Source: Pyropia yezoensis
Lineage: Eukaryota; Rhodophyta; Bangiophyceae; Bangiales; Bangiaceae
Assembly: GCA_009829735.1 (NCBI GenBank)
Contig: CM020619.1
Location: 11,460,375 to 11,524,374 of the forward strand
DNA: 64,000 bases
Direction of reading: 5' to 3'
Shown: positions 1-9,692 of the stretch, one piece after another
Layout of the letters: each line of letters begins with the position of its first letter
Position numbering within the stretch: the stretch's first letter is position 1
Program-made: the position numbers and the translations under genes
The notes under the pieces: model-generated
Databases searched by the model: none
What the model was told of the DNA's origin: nothing
What the model saw: the letters and a program-made list of their open reading frames with translations, nothing else

Positions 1-564
1 GCGCGCATGCGCGACGCCGCCCGCGTGCCAGGGGCGGGGACTAAGGCGTGGCGCGGGGCCGTTGCCGACGGTGACGACGAAACGGTGCTGGTCCCGCCGC
101 TAGCGATGCCGACCAGCGTGGACCGCCTGTACGTGCGGTTTGGGGTGCCCCTGCGGCTGGGCGCCGCGGCGCTGGACGACCGCGCTGCAACGGCGGCAGC
201 GTACGAGGCGGTCCGCGATGCCGTCGCCGGGGGGGTGGAGGAGCTGCTCGACCGCCGCGAGCGGGACGCGTACCGGTCACCCGCTTCGCGGGCGGCGCTG
301 GGGGTGGGCATGCGCGCGGGGCTCGGCGGCCGGCCAATGGGCGGAGAGGGGGAGCCACCGCGAGCCGACATGGGGGGGGTGGCGGCGGTCGAGGAGCCAC
401 CGGTATCGGCGCGGGGGAGGGTCGGCGCGGAGGTGCGCCGGCTGGGGCGTCGTGTTGGGACTACCGTCAAGGCGGGGGGGGGGGTGGCCACCCCGGCATG
501 GGCGTGGTCTGTGGGCGGCAAATACATAGACGCCGACGGCTTCCCGGTAGACGTGGTGGAGTGA
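1..564 (+). CDS. C-terminal part of phytyl ester synthase-like acyltransferase (5' truncated by window edge)
   Basis: The reading frame is open from the first base and stops at 562-564, so this is the 3' end of a longer gene. The motif RLYVRFGVPL, followed by an Ala-rich helix and then LDRRERDAYR, is the pattern seen at the C-terminus of plant and algal esterase/lipase/thioesterase-family proteins of the phytyl ester synthase type (PES1/PES2). In that family a DAGAT-like acyltransferase domain ends in 'xFYxxFGKPI...VkxxVexxxxYLxxkRExDPYR'. Such enzymes esterify phytol or diacylglycerol in plastids. That role is known for the family and is not shown here. The residues after about 100 are a divergent Gly/Arg-rich tail. 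The gene converges on the minus-strand transporter at 713. The family call is from recognition of one short block. Confidence 0.55.
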   Translation, partial: ARMRDAARVPGAGTKAWRGAVADGDDETVLVPPLAMPTSVDRLYVRFGVPLRLGAAALDDRAATAAAYEAVRDAVAGGVEELLDRRERDAYRSPASRAALGVGMRAGLGGRPMGGEGEPPRADMGGVAAVEEPPVSARGRVGAEVRRLGRRVGTTVKAGGGVATPAWAWSVGGKYIDADGFPVDVVE

Positions 565-712
565 GGAGCCGTGGCGGGAAGCAGGTGAGGGCGAGTGGGG
601 TTGTGGGGAATGGGGAGGGCGGCGCGTGGAGAGCGACACTCAATGGATAGGACCACACACAATCAAATGAGGCGCACGGAACTGGACCTGGCGGCGTCGG
701 GTTTCATAAAGC

Positions 713-1156
713 TCAGTCGGCCAAGTCCACGCCCACCACCCCCCCGTGCCGCCGCTCAATCCACGCAACCAGTCCGTAGACCACGGCGGCGGTTGCGACG
801 AGTACCCCCGCGACGCCATACGCCACCGTCGACCCCGCCCACTGCATGACTGCAGAGCCACCGACGGTGCCCACAATCGTCCCCACCGTCCGGACGACGC
901 TGATAAACGCCTGGCCCGTGGCCTGCAGGTGGGGCGGCGCCAGGCGGGACGCCTCTGCCACGGTCGCTATATTCATCAGTGAGAACGTCACCCCATGCAA
1001 CGGCTCCACGAACAGCACGTATCGAGGGTCACTGATGCACACGTACACCGCCACCTGGACGACGTAGCACGCCATGGCGATGAGGAGCATGGCCGGCGCG
1101 CTGAGACGGCGAGATAGCCAGGGGGCGACCACAAAGAGGGGGACTTCACAAATGAC
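713..1156 (-). CDS. MFS_1-like transporter, last exon
   Basis: The exon starts after a clean acceptor (..gcag|GTCATT, phase 0) and runs to a stop at 713-715. The product begins VICEVPLFVVAPWLSRRL, continues through hydrophobic helices, and contains LFVEPLHGVTFSLMNIATVA and LAPPHLQATGQ. These match the second half of the MFS_1-like family (PF12832, MFSD6/nucleoside-H+ symporter type): 'SEIPVFF', then 'LLHGLTF', then 'LAPpxLrATaQ'. At least four membrane helices are visible. The substrate cannot be told. The rest of the protein lies to the right, across the assembly gap. It is tail-to-tail with the acyltransferase gene. Confidence 0.7.
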   Translation of the reverse strand, partial: VICEVPLFVVAPWLSRRLSAPAMLLIAMACYVVQVAVYVCISDPRYVLFVEPLHGVTFSLMNIATVAEASRLAPPHLQATGQAFISVVRTVGTIVGTVGGSAVMQWAGSTVAYGVAGVLVATAAVVYGLVAWIERRHGGVVGVDLAD

Positions 1157-1517
1157 CTGCGCGGGTAACACAGGAGAAGGGGGGAGGGCATGGTCGCGGG
1201 GGTAAGAGGGAGCGCGCGCAATAGTGCGAAGAAAGAGTGTGGGTGAGCAGTGGAAGGGAAGGGGCACAGGGAGGAAGCACGTCCTACGACGGAAAAGGCA
1301 CAGTGGCGAGAGTCAGGCGGGTCAGGTGGCGAGCTAGTGCAGCAGCGCGTGACAATGACGGACATGGCCCGCCTTGGCCACAAGAGTAGCGCGGACAGAG
1401 GGCCATGGTGAGCTGCAAAGAGTGTGCGGCCCAACCCCTGACCGGGGGTAATCCATCAGCATGGGGCTTTCCGCAGACGCCTCATGTACATCGAGCCCAC
1501 GGGGTAGCCGCCACCCC

Positions 1518-1908
1518 NNNNNNNNNNNNNNNNNNNNNNNNNNNNNNNNNNNNNNNNNNNNNNNNNNNNNNNNNNNNNNNNNNNNNNNNNNNNNNNNNNN
1601 NNNNNNNNNNNNNNNNNNNNNNNNNNNNNNNNNNNNNNNNNNNNNNNNNNNNNNNNNNNNNNNNNNNNNNNNNNNNNNNNNNNNNNNNNNNNNNNNNNNN
1701 NNNNNNNNNNNNNNNNNNNNNNNNNNNNNNNNNNNNNNNNNNNNNNNNNNNNNNNNNNNNNNNNNNNNNNNNNNNNNNNNNNNNNNNNNNNNNNNNNNNN
1801 NNNNNNNNNNNNNNNNNNNNNNNNNNNNNNNNNNNNNNNNNNNNNNNNNNNNNNNNNNNNNNNNNNNNNNNNNNNNNNNNNNNNNNNNNNNNNNNNNNNN
1901 NNNNNNNN
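1518..1908. other. Assembly gap (391 N)
   Basis: A run of N, 391 bases long. It falls inside the MFS_1-like gene and removes the helix that should link the coding segment at 1909 to the exon at 713-1156. Confidence 0.99.
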
Positions 1909-2440
1909 GCGGTGCCAACGTTGAGGATCATCACCGCAGCGAGAAAGACGGCCGAATATGGGGAGCACAGGAGGGAGGTCGCAAACGCGAACGCGCCGCC
2001 AGACTGGAGGGGGGCCGGGGGCGCCGCCGCCGCCCCGGCAGACGGCGTCGCCACCGCGTCGGCCGGGGCTACGGCCACGGCCGTAGCGGAGGTGCCCTCT
2101 GCTGGGGTGGCGTCGGCAGCGCCATAGGCGGCCGCCGGGGGCGGGGGCGCGGCGACCAGCGGGTGGGCCTCGCGCTCCCCCCCCCCGGCCGGCCTCGCCC
2201 CCCGTAGGTAAAACGCCCACACGACCAGCCCCACCAACCGCCGCCGCGACGGCGGGGCCGAGTCCCGCGTACAGCGCCGACCGCGGGGCGGAGCGGAGGA
2301 AGGAGAGGGCAGTGGGGAGAAGGCGAGCGGCGGTGGCACCCGCGCCAGTGGCGTCCACCGACCGGGTGGCCGCGTAGTAGGCGGCGTGGAGGGGGTAGGT
2401 GAGGGCGACGGCGGCGCCGTTTGGGAGCGCCCGCGAGACG
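1909..2440 (-). CDS. MFS_1-like transporter, central part (frameshifted, incomplete)
   Basis: Next to the gap the minus strand encodes FATSLLCSPYSAVFLAAVMI, matching the start of the second MFS half ('LLrnprfvlFLlavfllG'). Upstream of it lies LVGLVVWAFYLRG, a membrane helix, then a charged/Ala-Pro loop. Further upstream a second frame gives ALTYPLHAAYYAA and ALYAGLGPAVAAAV. The two frames join near 2240-2255, so that GPAVAAAV would run into LVGLVVWAFYL as one helix. This suggests a 1-nt indel in a GCG repeat (assembly error or real lesion) or a small intron. The N-terminal helices were not found; they may lie in unrecognised exons to the right. Strand and order agree with the exon at 713-1156. 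Confidence 0.45.
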
Positions 2441-2491
2441 CGGTATTGGGCAGGGCAGCGCGCTGCCCTGCCCAATGGGAGCGCCCGCGAG
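2423..2491. repeat. 32-bp perfect palindrome flanked by 15-bp direct repeats
   Basis: Half-site attgggcagggcagcg (2445-2460) is followed at once by its exact reverse complement (2461-2476). The palindrome is bracketed by identical 15-mers gggagcgcccgcgag at 2423-2437 and 2477-2491. It lies in or at the edge of the MFS_1-like coding region. The layout resembles a tiny palindromic insertion with a target duplication. Confidence 0.85.
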
Positions 2492-3635
2492 GCGCCCACC
2501 CTATCCACCCCCACCCCCGCCGCCGCCAAACGCCGCCAAACTCCTTCCCCAAAAGGCGGGTCAGAGAGGGCTGCTGCCCCCCCCTCCCCCGCCCCCACCC
2601 CCCGCCCGCCCACTCCTCCATTCCCCTACCACCCTCCCCAACCCACAATCCCGTGACGACCAGAGGGGGGCGGGGGGGGGGGGAGGGGGGCGCCCCCCCC
2701 CCCGACCGACAGCGCGCACCGGGGCTGTGCACCCACCGGGGGACGAACAGGGGCGCGCCGCCCGTGGGCGCCACCCCCCCGCCGCCGCGGGAGCCACTGC
2801 GGGCGTCGGTCAAGGCTCTGCTGCCGCTGGTGCCGCCGCCGCCGCTGAGGGAGCGGGGGGGGGGGGAGGGGGCACGGCAGCGGCGGCAGCGACGGGTGTG
2901 GCGGTGGCGGCGGGGAGAGGGGGGGGGGTGGGCGGCGCCCCCGCCTCACCCCCGCCCGTTGCCAAGGCCGCCTGGGCGTGGCACCAAGCGGTGGTGCGGG
3001 GGTGGCCACCGGCATCATCCGGGCATCAGTACCCGTGCCTCGGCGGGTGGCGCTTGAATGGGCAGGACGAAAGGGCCGCCCGAGCCCCTCCCAGCCCGCG
3101 CGGGAGGCCTTGTGGGGGCGGTACACACAGGGTGCCTCGCCTCGGCTGCGTTGGTGGCTACGTGCCGCCTCACCCTGTCCTGTACTCGTCTCTGTCTCGT
3201 CACACCCCGCAGGCTTGCCACCCCCCACCCCTGCCCCCCCCCCCCTCGCCCGATTCCCTCTCTCTCCACCCTCACACGGTGATTGCCCGTGTCTCGCCGT
3301 GTGGTCACCGTATAGCCCTGCCCAATCCCTCCCCTTGTCTCTCTCCCAGAGTGGCTTCGGAAGCCGGGCGGAAGTTCATTGGCCCCACGCTCAGGTGGCT
3401 CCACGCCAGTTTTGGGTGAGGACCCCCCGCGGCCGCCGCTGCGTCAATGGGTGTGGCGGCGACTGCAGTGGGGCGGCGGCTGCAGCGGCGGCGGTGGCTG
3501 CAGCGACGGCGTCGGGGGCGGCGGCGGTGACAGTCGAGGCTGCGGGGGCGGGGCTCGCTCCCCGCAGGCCCACGCAGGCGGCGGGGGTCCGCTGATGCTC
3601 AGTCGTCCTCCGATGCGTGGTAGACTTGGGGGCTC

Positions 3636-3643
3636 TATATAAA
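3636..3643 (+). promoter_or_regulatory. Candidate TATA box
   Basis: tatataaa stands out in an otherwise GC-rich stretch (context ggctctatataaagg). No recognisable ORF follows it, so it is an unassigned promoter candidate. Confidence 0.25.
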
Positions 3644-4196
3644 GGATGGGGTAGGTCTGGGACGGGGGAAAACCCAGACACCGGCAAAAAAATTGACTCT
3701 CCCCTTCCGACGGCCGGTCGCCACTCAGACAGCGCGGGCGCTCCCGCCGCCCGGCCGCCGCGTCCATCGGACCATCGGGCCTGGCTCTTGGCCCCCCGCC
3801 ACGGGCCGCGCACCCGGCCTCTCTCCCCTCTGGCACGTGGGCCGGGGTGGCCCACCACACATTGGGCTGGGCTGACCCGTCTACCTTTTGGGCATGCACG
3901 CTACAAGACAGACCAGGCCGGCCCGTTTGGCACGTGTAGGGATGTGTCCACCCCCGCCATCCTCTGTCCCCTTGACGGCGCCAAGGGTGCCCCTGGCCAG
4001 CATTGGCGGGGTAGGTAGGGTGAGCACGATCCACCATGGCACGCTCACCCTTACGCGGCTGCCCACGTGGTCGGCCCCTCCCCCCCACCCGGTGAAGGCC
4101 CCGCGCAGACCGTGTAGCGGCGGCGGCCGCGGCGTGCAAAACCGTCGTAGCGGCGGGGGGCACACTGTCCGACACACACACCGACCGCCGTCGCGC

Positions 4197-4232
<36 letters not shown>
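4197..4232. repeat. (CCG)n trinucleotide tract
   Basis: About 12 uninterrupted CCG units. Similar shorter tracts occur near 4338-4362 and 7333-7356. Confidence 0.85.
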
Positions 4233-7200
4233 ACCGCCACGGCTGGGGGGAAGGGGGGGACGGGGGGGGTGCACGCGAGCCCGCGCCCCACCCACGCGCG
4301 CGCGCATTGGCGGCGCGGCCGCCGCGTCGGCCATTCGGTGGCGGCGGCGGCGGCGGCGGCGGCCGCGCGCTGCGCCGCGTGCACCGGCTGGGAGGGGCGG
4401 TGCCGCTGCGTCCGCGCGCGCCGCCGTGGCTCCCCCCCCCCCCCCGCCCAACGCGGGTGTGACGTGGCTCCACCAGGCGGCAGACAGCGTCCCTACCGGT
4501 ACTGTGTAGCACCGTGTAGGGCACGTGCCGTCCTTGGTGCGGTCACGGCGCGCCGCCACGCCGGGGCACTGCCACGGGCTGGGCTCCCCCCCCATCGCAG
4601 CATGAGCAGCTGCGGCGCCGCCGTGCGCCCCAGTGCCCTCCCCTCTGCCCCTTACCCTCCCCACGCCTCCTGCTGCCCCTGACACCAGCGACCCCGGGGG
4701 GGCTGTCGAGAAATTGAATGAAACTTGGCCGCCCCCCCCGCCCCCGGTCCGCCCGTCGCCAATTCCTCGCGCGTCTCATCGAGTGAAAAAAAAGAAAAAA
4801 AAAGAAACGCCGTCCCACGTCGGCGCGGCACCAACGGCGGCAAGCCACGGGTCCCCCTTGAAGCTGGGGGCGTCGGCGGCTACCTACTGGAATAGACGGG
4901 GGATACGATTGGACGGTCTACAGCAGCCCACAGCTGCTCCCCCTTTGATCCGGCAACCCCCCCCCCGGGCGGTTCCCGTTCCAAGAGCCCCTCCACAGAG
5001 GCCCCCTCGTCGTTGATCCCCCCGTTTGATTGGTGGGACGAAGGTTTCCGGTTTCCGGTGGACCCCTCTCCACCACAAGCCCATCACGCAGCGGGCCGAC
5101 GGGCCGCGGCGCCCGTCGTTGCGGCCGCGTCGCGTCCCATCCGCGCCCGCCACGGGGCGGCGCGCCCCCGGGGGCGCGCCCAAAGCCGCCGGCCCAACCG
5201 CCACGCCAAATCACTAGCAGCCCCTCCCCTTGCGCGAGGCGTGGAGCCCGGTCCTGGTCCCCCCCCCCCCCCCCCCCCTTCCCCCCCCACCCCCCCCCCC
5301 CCCCCCCCACCTCCACCGCCCCTCTGATGATCTGTGTGCCCTGGCTTTGAGCGACGGCTCTCCCCCCCCCTCCACCACCACCCCACCCTACCCCACCCCG
5401 GCGCCGCCCGTTGCTTGGGGAACCCCTCTGGCGTGGCACCGGCGCGCGACCGCACGGCGTGCCGCTCTCTCTCTCTCTCTCCCCCCCCAACGCTGGGCTG
5501 CCGCCTCCCCCAACCCCCTTCCCCCTCTCTCCCAAAGCATTCCCCTGCCCCTCTGCCACAAGCCCCCCTCGGCGGGGCATGGCTGGCCCTCTTGCGCGAC
5601 CCGTCGGGGTCGTCCCCCCGTTTCGGGGCGCCAGGGCTGCCATCCCTGCCCCTGCCTGCGCAGGCGCACGCAGGTGACCTATACCCCACAGCCTGGGGGG
5701 AGACTGTGGCAGGGGGTTAGTGGGGGGGGGGGAGGGGAGGGTTCCCCGGCAGACCTGTCGAGCGCTCGTTTGGGTGGGGGTGGGCGCCCCCCACCCCACC
5801 CACCCCGTCCTTCCCTCGTCTCTCTCTCTCTCTCTCTCCCTCCTGTTCTCCCCTCCCCACACAGCCCTCATCACCATCGACGCTCCGCGCAGGCGCTGCA
5901 CCCACGCCCGTGCGGCACCTCCTTCCCTCCCCCCCCCCCCCCCCCCCCCCCTCACTCTGTTGGCCTGTGGTGGTGGTCACACTGCCGACGACGCCACCGC
6001 AGCAGCAAAACCGCACGCGCGTTTCTTGCCCCTCCCTTTTTTTTTTTTTTCCTCACCCCCCCCCCCCCCCCCCCCCCGCGTCCCCCCCCCTGGCCCCCGC
6101 GACTCGCTGTGTGCCCCTGTGTCTGTCTTGTCCCGCGTCTTTGCCTTTTTCGGCCCCCCCCCCTCCCCCCCCCGACCGCCACTGCCACCGCCACCACCCC
6201 GCGAGTGGCCGGAAAATCTGTGGCGCTCCCGCGTGCACCACTGAGCGCCCCCCGTTGGGGGGGGTGCCCCCCCCAGGCGCGTGATCTGGGTGGCTCGGCC
6301 GGCCGTGGGCCCCGCTTGCTGGCCGTAGATAGGTAGGCTCCCACGCCGGCACAGGCCGGCCAGGCGGGCAGGCGGCCGGCCGGGCGGGCAGGGGGGGGGG
6401 GGGGGGGGCGGGCGCGGCCAAAGCGGCCGGCCGGGCGGCCGGGCATATGCAGTCGTCGCGCCCGCAGTGGTGGGGGGGGGAGGGGGTGGGCAGGGTGGGG
6501 GGGCGGGCGTGTGCCGTCGACGACGCTGTGCCGGCAATGTCGACAGCGGCCGCGTCCCGTCCCTTTACCCCCCCCCCGCCCCCCGCCTGCCCCTCTCTTG
6601 GCGTTTGGTGCACCAGTCGCACGGCTTGGCGGACGGCGGCGGCGGCGGGGGGGGGGGGGGGGGGGGGGTGGTGGTGACTGGCCGCGTCATACGACGGGGG
6701 AAGGCGCGTGGGCGAGGGGGTGGTGGCGGGGGGGACGGCGGGGGGGGGGGACCTCGTGGGCGTGACTGCCGCGGCTGCTCTCTCTCCCCCCCCGCCGCAC
6801 GCGCGGCGGCTCGGCTCGGCTCGGCGCTGGCCGGCGGGGGCGGGCGGGCTGGTGGACGGGCGGGCGGGCGGGCGGGGGGGCTGCCGCCGCCGAGAGGGGC
6901 ATGTCCTCCCAGCCCGCGTTGCTTTGGGGGGGGAGGACGCGCTCGCTCGCTCGCTCGCCCGCCAGCCGCGCGGTCGCGCCTGGCAGGGACGGACGGCCCC
7001 TTCCCCCCCCCCCCCTCCAACCTCTCACGCGCGGGGCAGGCAGCCCCAGCGCTCCCCCTCCTCCCCCCCCCCCCTTTGTCACGTGGGCGCGCTTTGGTAG
7101 GTAGGGGGGCGCCACACGCGCTCCCCGCCTGCCCCCTCCCCACGCCGCGGCCACGAGGGGGCCCCCAGATTTTTCCCCTCACTGGGAGGGAGATTGGGGG

Positions 7201-7558
7201 GGGGGGGGGGGTGGCGTGCCGCCGCTATGCCGCGCGCGCTTTCCCGTACAAGAACCCCCCCCCCGCCCCCGCGCGTAGCTGCCACAGCTCCCTACTCCCG
7301 CCCGAGGGGGAGGTGCAGAACACAAACCGCCGTCGCCGCCGCCGCCGCCGCCGCCACCCCGTCCCCGCCCCGCCCCCCCCCCCCCCCCACGGTCTGCCAA
7401 CGCGAGTTCCGCTCCCCCCCCCCTCCCCCTCCCCCCCCTTTCCCCCCCCCACCACCCCTGCCGCTCTCTCCCCGACGTGCCGTGCCGTGTTTGCTTTTGG
7501 GCCGCGCCGCTTGCATCTCCACCCCCCCCGACCCACACCGACTCTGGCGGCCTTTTTC

Positions 7559-7584
7559 TTTTTTTTTTTTTTTTTTTTTTTTTT
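7559..7584 (+). repeat. Poly-T tract (26 T) just upstream of glutamine synthetase
   Basis: An uninterrupted T26 run, 55 bp before the start codon at 7640, followed by a CT-rich stretch. It is probably 5'UTR or core-promoter pyrimidine sequence, and it argues against the upstream open frame being translated. Confidence 0.8.
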
Positions 7585-7639
7585 CCTTTTCTCCCCCCTC
7601 CCTCCCCCCCACTCCCCCGTTATACTTGTGTGTGTGACC

Positions 7640-8695
7640 ATGGAGGCGCTGCTCAACCTGCCGCAGGGCGACTCGGTGTTTGCCGAGTACGTGTGGATTG
7701 ACGGGTACGGCAAGCTCCGCTCCAAGGGCCGCACCCTCACCCGCGCCATCCTGACCAAGGCGCCGACGGAGCTGCCCAAATGGAACTATGACGGCTCGTC
7801 CACGTCGCAGGCGCCCGGCAGTGACAGTGAGGTGATCCTGCGGCCGCAGGCGGTCTTTAAGGACCCCTTCCGCGCTGGCGACAACCTCCTGGTCATGTGC
7901 GACACCTACACCCCCGCCGGCGAGCCGCTGCCCACCAACAGCCGGTACAGCTGCGCCAAGGTGCAGGAGGCGGCCAAGGAGCACGAGCCGTGGTTTGGGC
8001 TGGAGCAGGAGTACTTCCTCACCAACCTCAAGACGGGCCGCCCGCTGGGCTTCCCCGACGATGGGTCGGAGCCCGAGGCCCAAAAGTGGTACTATTGCGG
8101 CGTGGGCGCCAAGTACATCTTTGGCCGCCAGATTGTCGAGGCCCACTGGCGCGCCTGCATCTATGCGGGCATCTCGATTAGCGGCATCAATGGGGAGGTG
8201 GCGTGTGGCCAGTGGGAGTTCCAGGTGGGCCCCGTCACGGGCGTGGCGCAGGGCGACCAGATGTGGATGGCCCGCTACATCCTTGAGCGCATTGCCGAGA
8301 CGGCGGGCGTGGGCGTGGACTACAGCGCCAAGCCCGTCAAGGGGGACTGGAACGGGTCGGGCTGCCACTCCAACTTTTCGACCGCCGCCATGCGCGCGCC
8401 GGGCGGCTATGAGAATGCCATCATCCCCGCCCTGGAGCGGCTGGCGCTCAAGCACGAGCTCCACATCAAGAACTATGGGGACAATACGGAGCGGCTGACA
8501 GGCAAGCACGAGACCGCGTCGATGGAAAAGTTTACGTGGGGCGCCGCCGACCGGGGGGCCAGCTGCCGCGTCGGCCACGACACGGTCAAGGAGGGGTGCG
8601 GGTACCTCGAGGACCGGCGCCCGTCGGGGGATGTCGACTCGTACGTGGTGACCAAGCTCCTTACCAGCACGTGCTGCGAAGTTCCCCTCGAGTAG
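7640..8695 (+). CDS. glnA (GSII): Glutamine synthetase, GSII type
   Basis: A complete single-exon gene of 351 aa, a normal length for eukaryotic GSII. It makes glutamine from glutamate, ammonia and ATP. The start is the ATG in gaccATGG. The frame stays open far upstream but through poly-T and C runs, and no transit peptide is apparent, so a cytosolic form is likely. Visible motifs: WNYDGSS (48-54), the metal-binding EQEYF block (122-126), GINGEV (182-187) and GQWEFQ (190-195), GDWNGSGCH (235-243), the flexible E-R-L-T-G-K-H-E-T loop (284-292) and EDRRP (324-328). The usual GDWNGAGCH is GDWNGSGCH here, and the usual ANRGAS is ADRGAS at 303-308. The gene faces the same way as the PWP1-like gene downstream. 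Confidence 0.97.
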   Translation: MEALLNLPQGDSVFAEYVWIDGYGKLRSKGRTLTRAILTKAPTELPKWNYDGSSTSQAPGSDSEVILRPQAVFKDPFRAGDNLLVMCDTYTPAGEPLPTNSRYSCAKVQEAAKEHEPWFGLEQEYFLTNLKTGRPLGFPDDGSEPEAQKWYYCGVGAKYIFGRQIVEAHWRACIYAGISISGINGEVACGQWEFQVGPVTGVAQGDQMWMARYILERIAETAGVGVDYSAKPVKGDWNGSGCHSNFSTAAMRAPGGYENAIIPALERLALKHELHIKNYGDNTERLTGKHETASMEKFTWGAADRGASCRVGHDTVKEGCGYLEDRRPSGDVDSYVVTKLLTSTCCEVPLE

Positions 8696-9692
8696 GGCGT
8701 GGGTGGGGGGGGGTGTGCGGGGGGGGGGGGGGGGGGGGAAGGGGGGGGGGGGCCTCTTTCCCCCCCCCCCCCCCCCGCGCCCCCCTTTTCCCGTGTGGCG
8801 AGGGGACCAGCCACACCTGTGTGCGCAGTGTGGGTCCAACCCTAATCGATAGTGCTCTCAAACCGGTTGCTTCTTTTTTTTTTCGTCTTACGGCTCGTCT
8901 TCCCGTCACTGTGCGGGCGCGCGTGGGCGGCCCGCCGCGAGGCGCCGCCGCCGCCCTGTCTCGTATCGTCCACTTGTCCATGCCATTGTGCGGCGTCCCC
9001 ACCCCGGTCCTCTCTCCGCCTTCCCCTTTCTTTACCCTCGACGCGCACACTGGTCGTGCCCTATCATGACGTCACTGTGCACGTCCCCGCGGCATCATTG
9101 CCAAGGAAGGCTGGCCTCGCTGTCGTGGCCAGAGGAGGAGGGTAGGTGCCACGCTGGCGCTGGGTGACCATTCGCGACGCGTGTCTTTTTGTATTTTCAT
9201 GGGGTGCTTTTCGGGAAAAAGGCAAGGCGGAATATTGGACATTTTTTTTCACAACGATCGAATTTGACCCACGACCTGCTCCTCCATCACGGCCACAAGG
9301 CTGTCACCGGAAAGAGCTGGCGGATCAACGCGGCACCTGAAAATGGGCGGCGGCCGCGGCCGGGACGCCGTCGGCGCCCGCGCAGTTGTGCCCCACCCCG
9401 CCTCCTCACCTCTTTGCTGCCGCCTCCCCTCCCACCCCCGCGCCCGCGTCAACGCGACTCACGCCACCATCTGAGCTGGTCGCGGTCCCCCCCGACCCCT
9501 TCGCCAACGTCTCCCCTGAGTAGGAGGCCACGACCCGGCGGCAAGCCGCGGGCGAACCAGGCGCCGCGCGTCCCGGGCCTTGTCGAGGCGGGACTTTCCT
9601 GTTGTCGTCGCTGCGTCGTCCCCCCCCCCCCCCCCTACTGGTGCGCCCCAGTACTGTACCCCCCCCCACTCCCGGCCAAGCCCCCCACCAAC
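8696..9692. other. Intergenic region between glutamine synthetase and the PWP1-like gene
   Basis: It starts with G and C runs (about 8706-8776), which may belong to the glutamine synthetase 3'UTR. It then falls to a more normal composition. The frame of the next gene is open from 9189 but lacks an ATG there. No other gene is visible. Confidence 0.6.
9067..9074. promoter_or_regulatory. CRE-like palindrome TGACGTCA
   Basis: A perfect 8-bp bZIP (CREB/ATF/TGA) site about 0.6 kb upstream of the conserved start of the PWP1-like protein. It could serve that promoter. The assignment rests on the motif alone. Confidence 0.35.

Larger units (their letters stand above)
2500..7558. other. About 5 kb of low-complexity GC-rich DNA, no assignable gene
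   Basis: This stretch holds many C and G homopolymers, (CCG)n, (TC)n and (GGGC)n tracts. Long open frames exist on both strands only because stop codons are rare at this composition. Their products are Pro/Gly/Arg/Ala-rich and carry no recognisable domain. N-terminal exons of the MFS_1-like gene (minus) and the 5' region of the glutamine synthetase gene (plus) may be hidden here. Confidence 0.6.

Noticed and set aside
2246-2440. Mitochondrial-carrier-like fragment (LTYPLHAAYYA ... LYAGLGPAV)
   Set aside because: The PX[DE]XX[KR] signature is absent, and position and strand fit the MFS_1-like gene better.
3444-5955. Long minus-strand ORFs of 345-413 codons
   Set aside because: Gly/Arg/Pro low-complexity products of stop-poor repeats, with no recognisable domain.
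6467-7639. In-frame upstream extension of glutamine synthetase (about 390 aa)
   Set aside because: It runs through T26 and long C/G tracts, has no transit-peptide character, and the ATG at 7640 gives the normal GSII length.
7292-8839. 515-aa ORF antisense to glutamine synthetase
   Set aside because: A shadow produced by the codon bias of the GC-rich sense gene. No domain is present.
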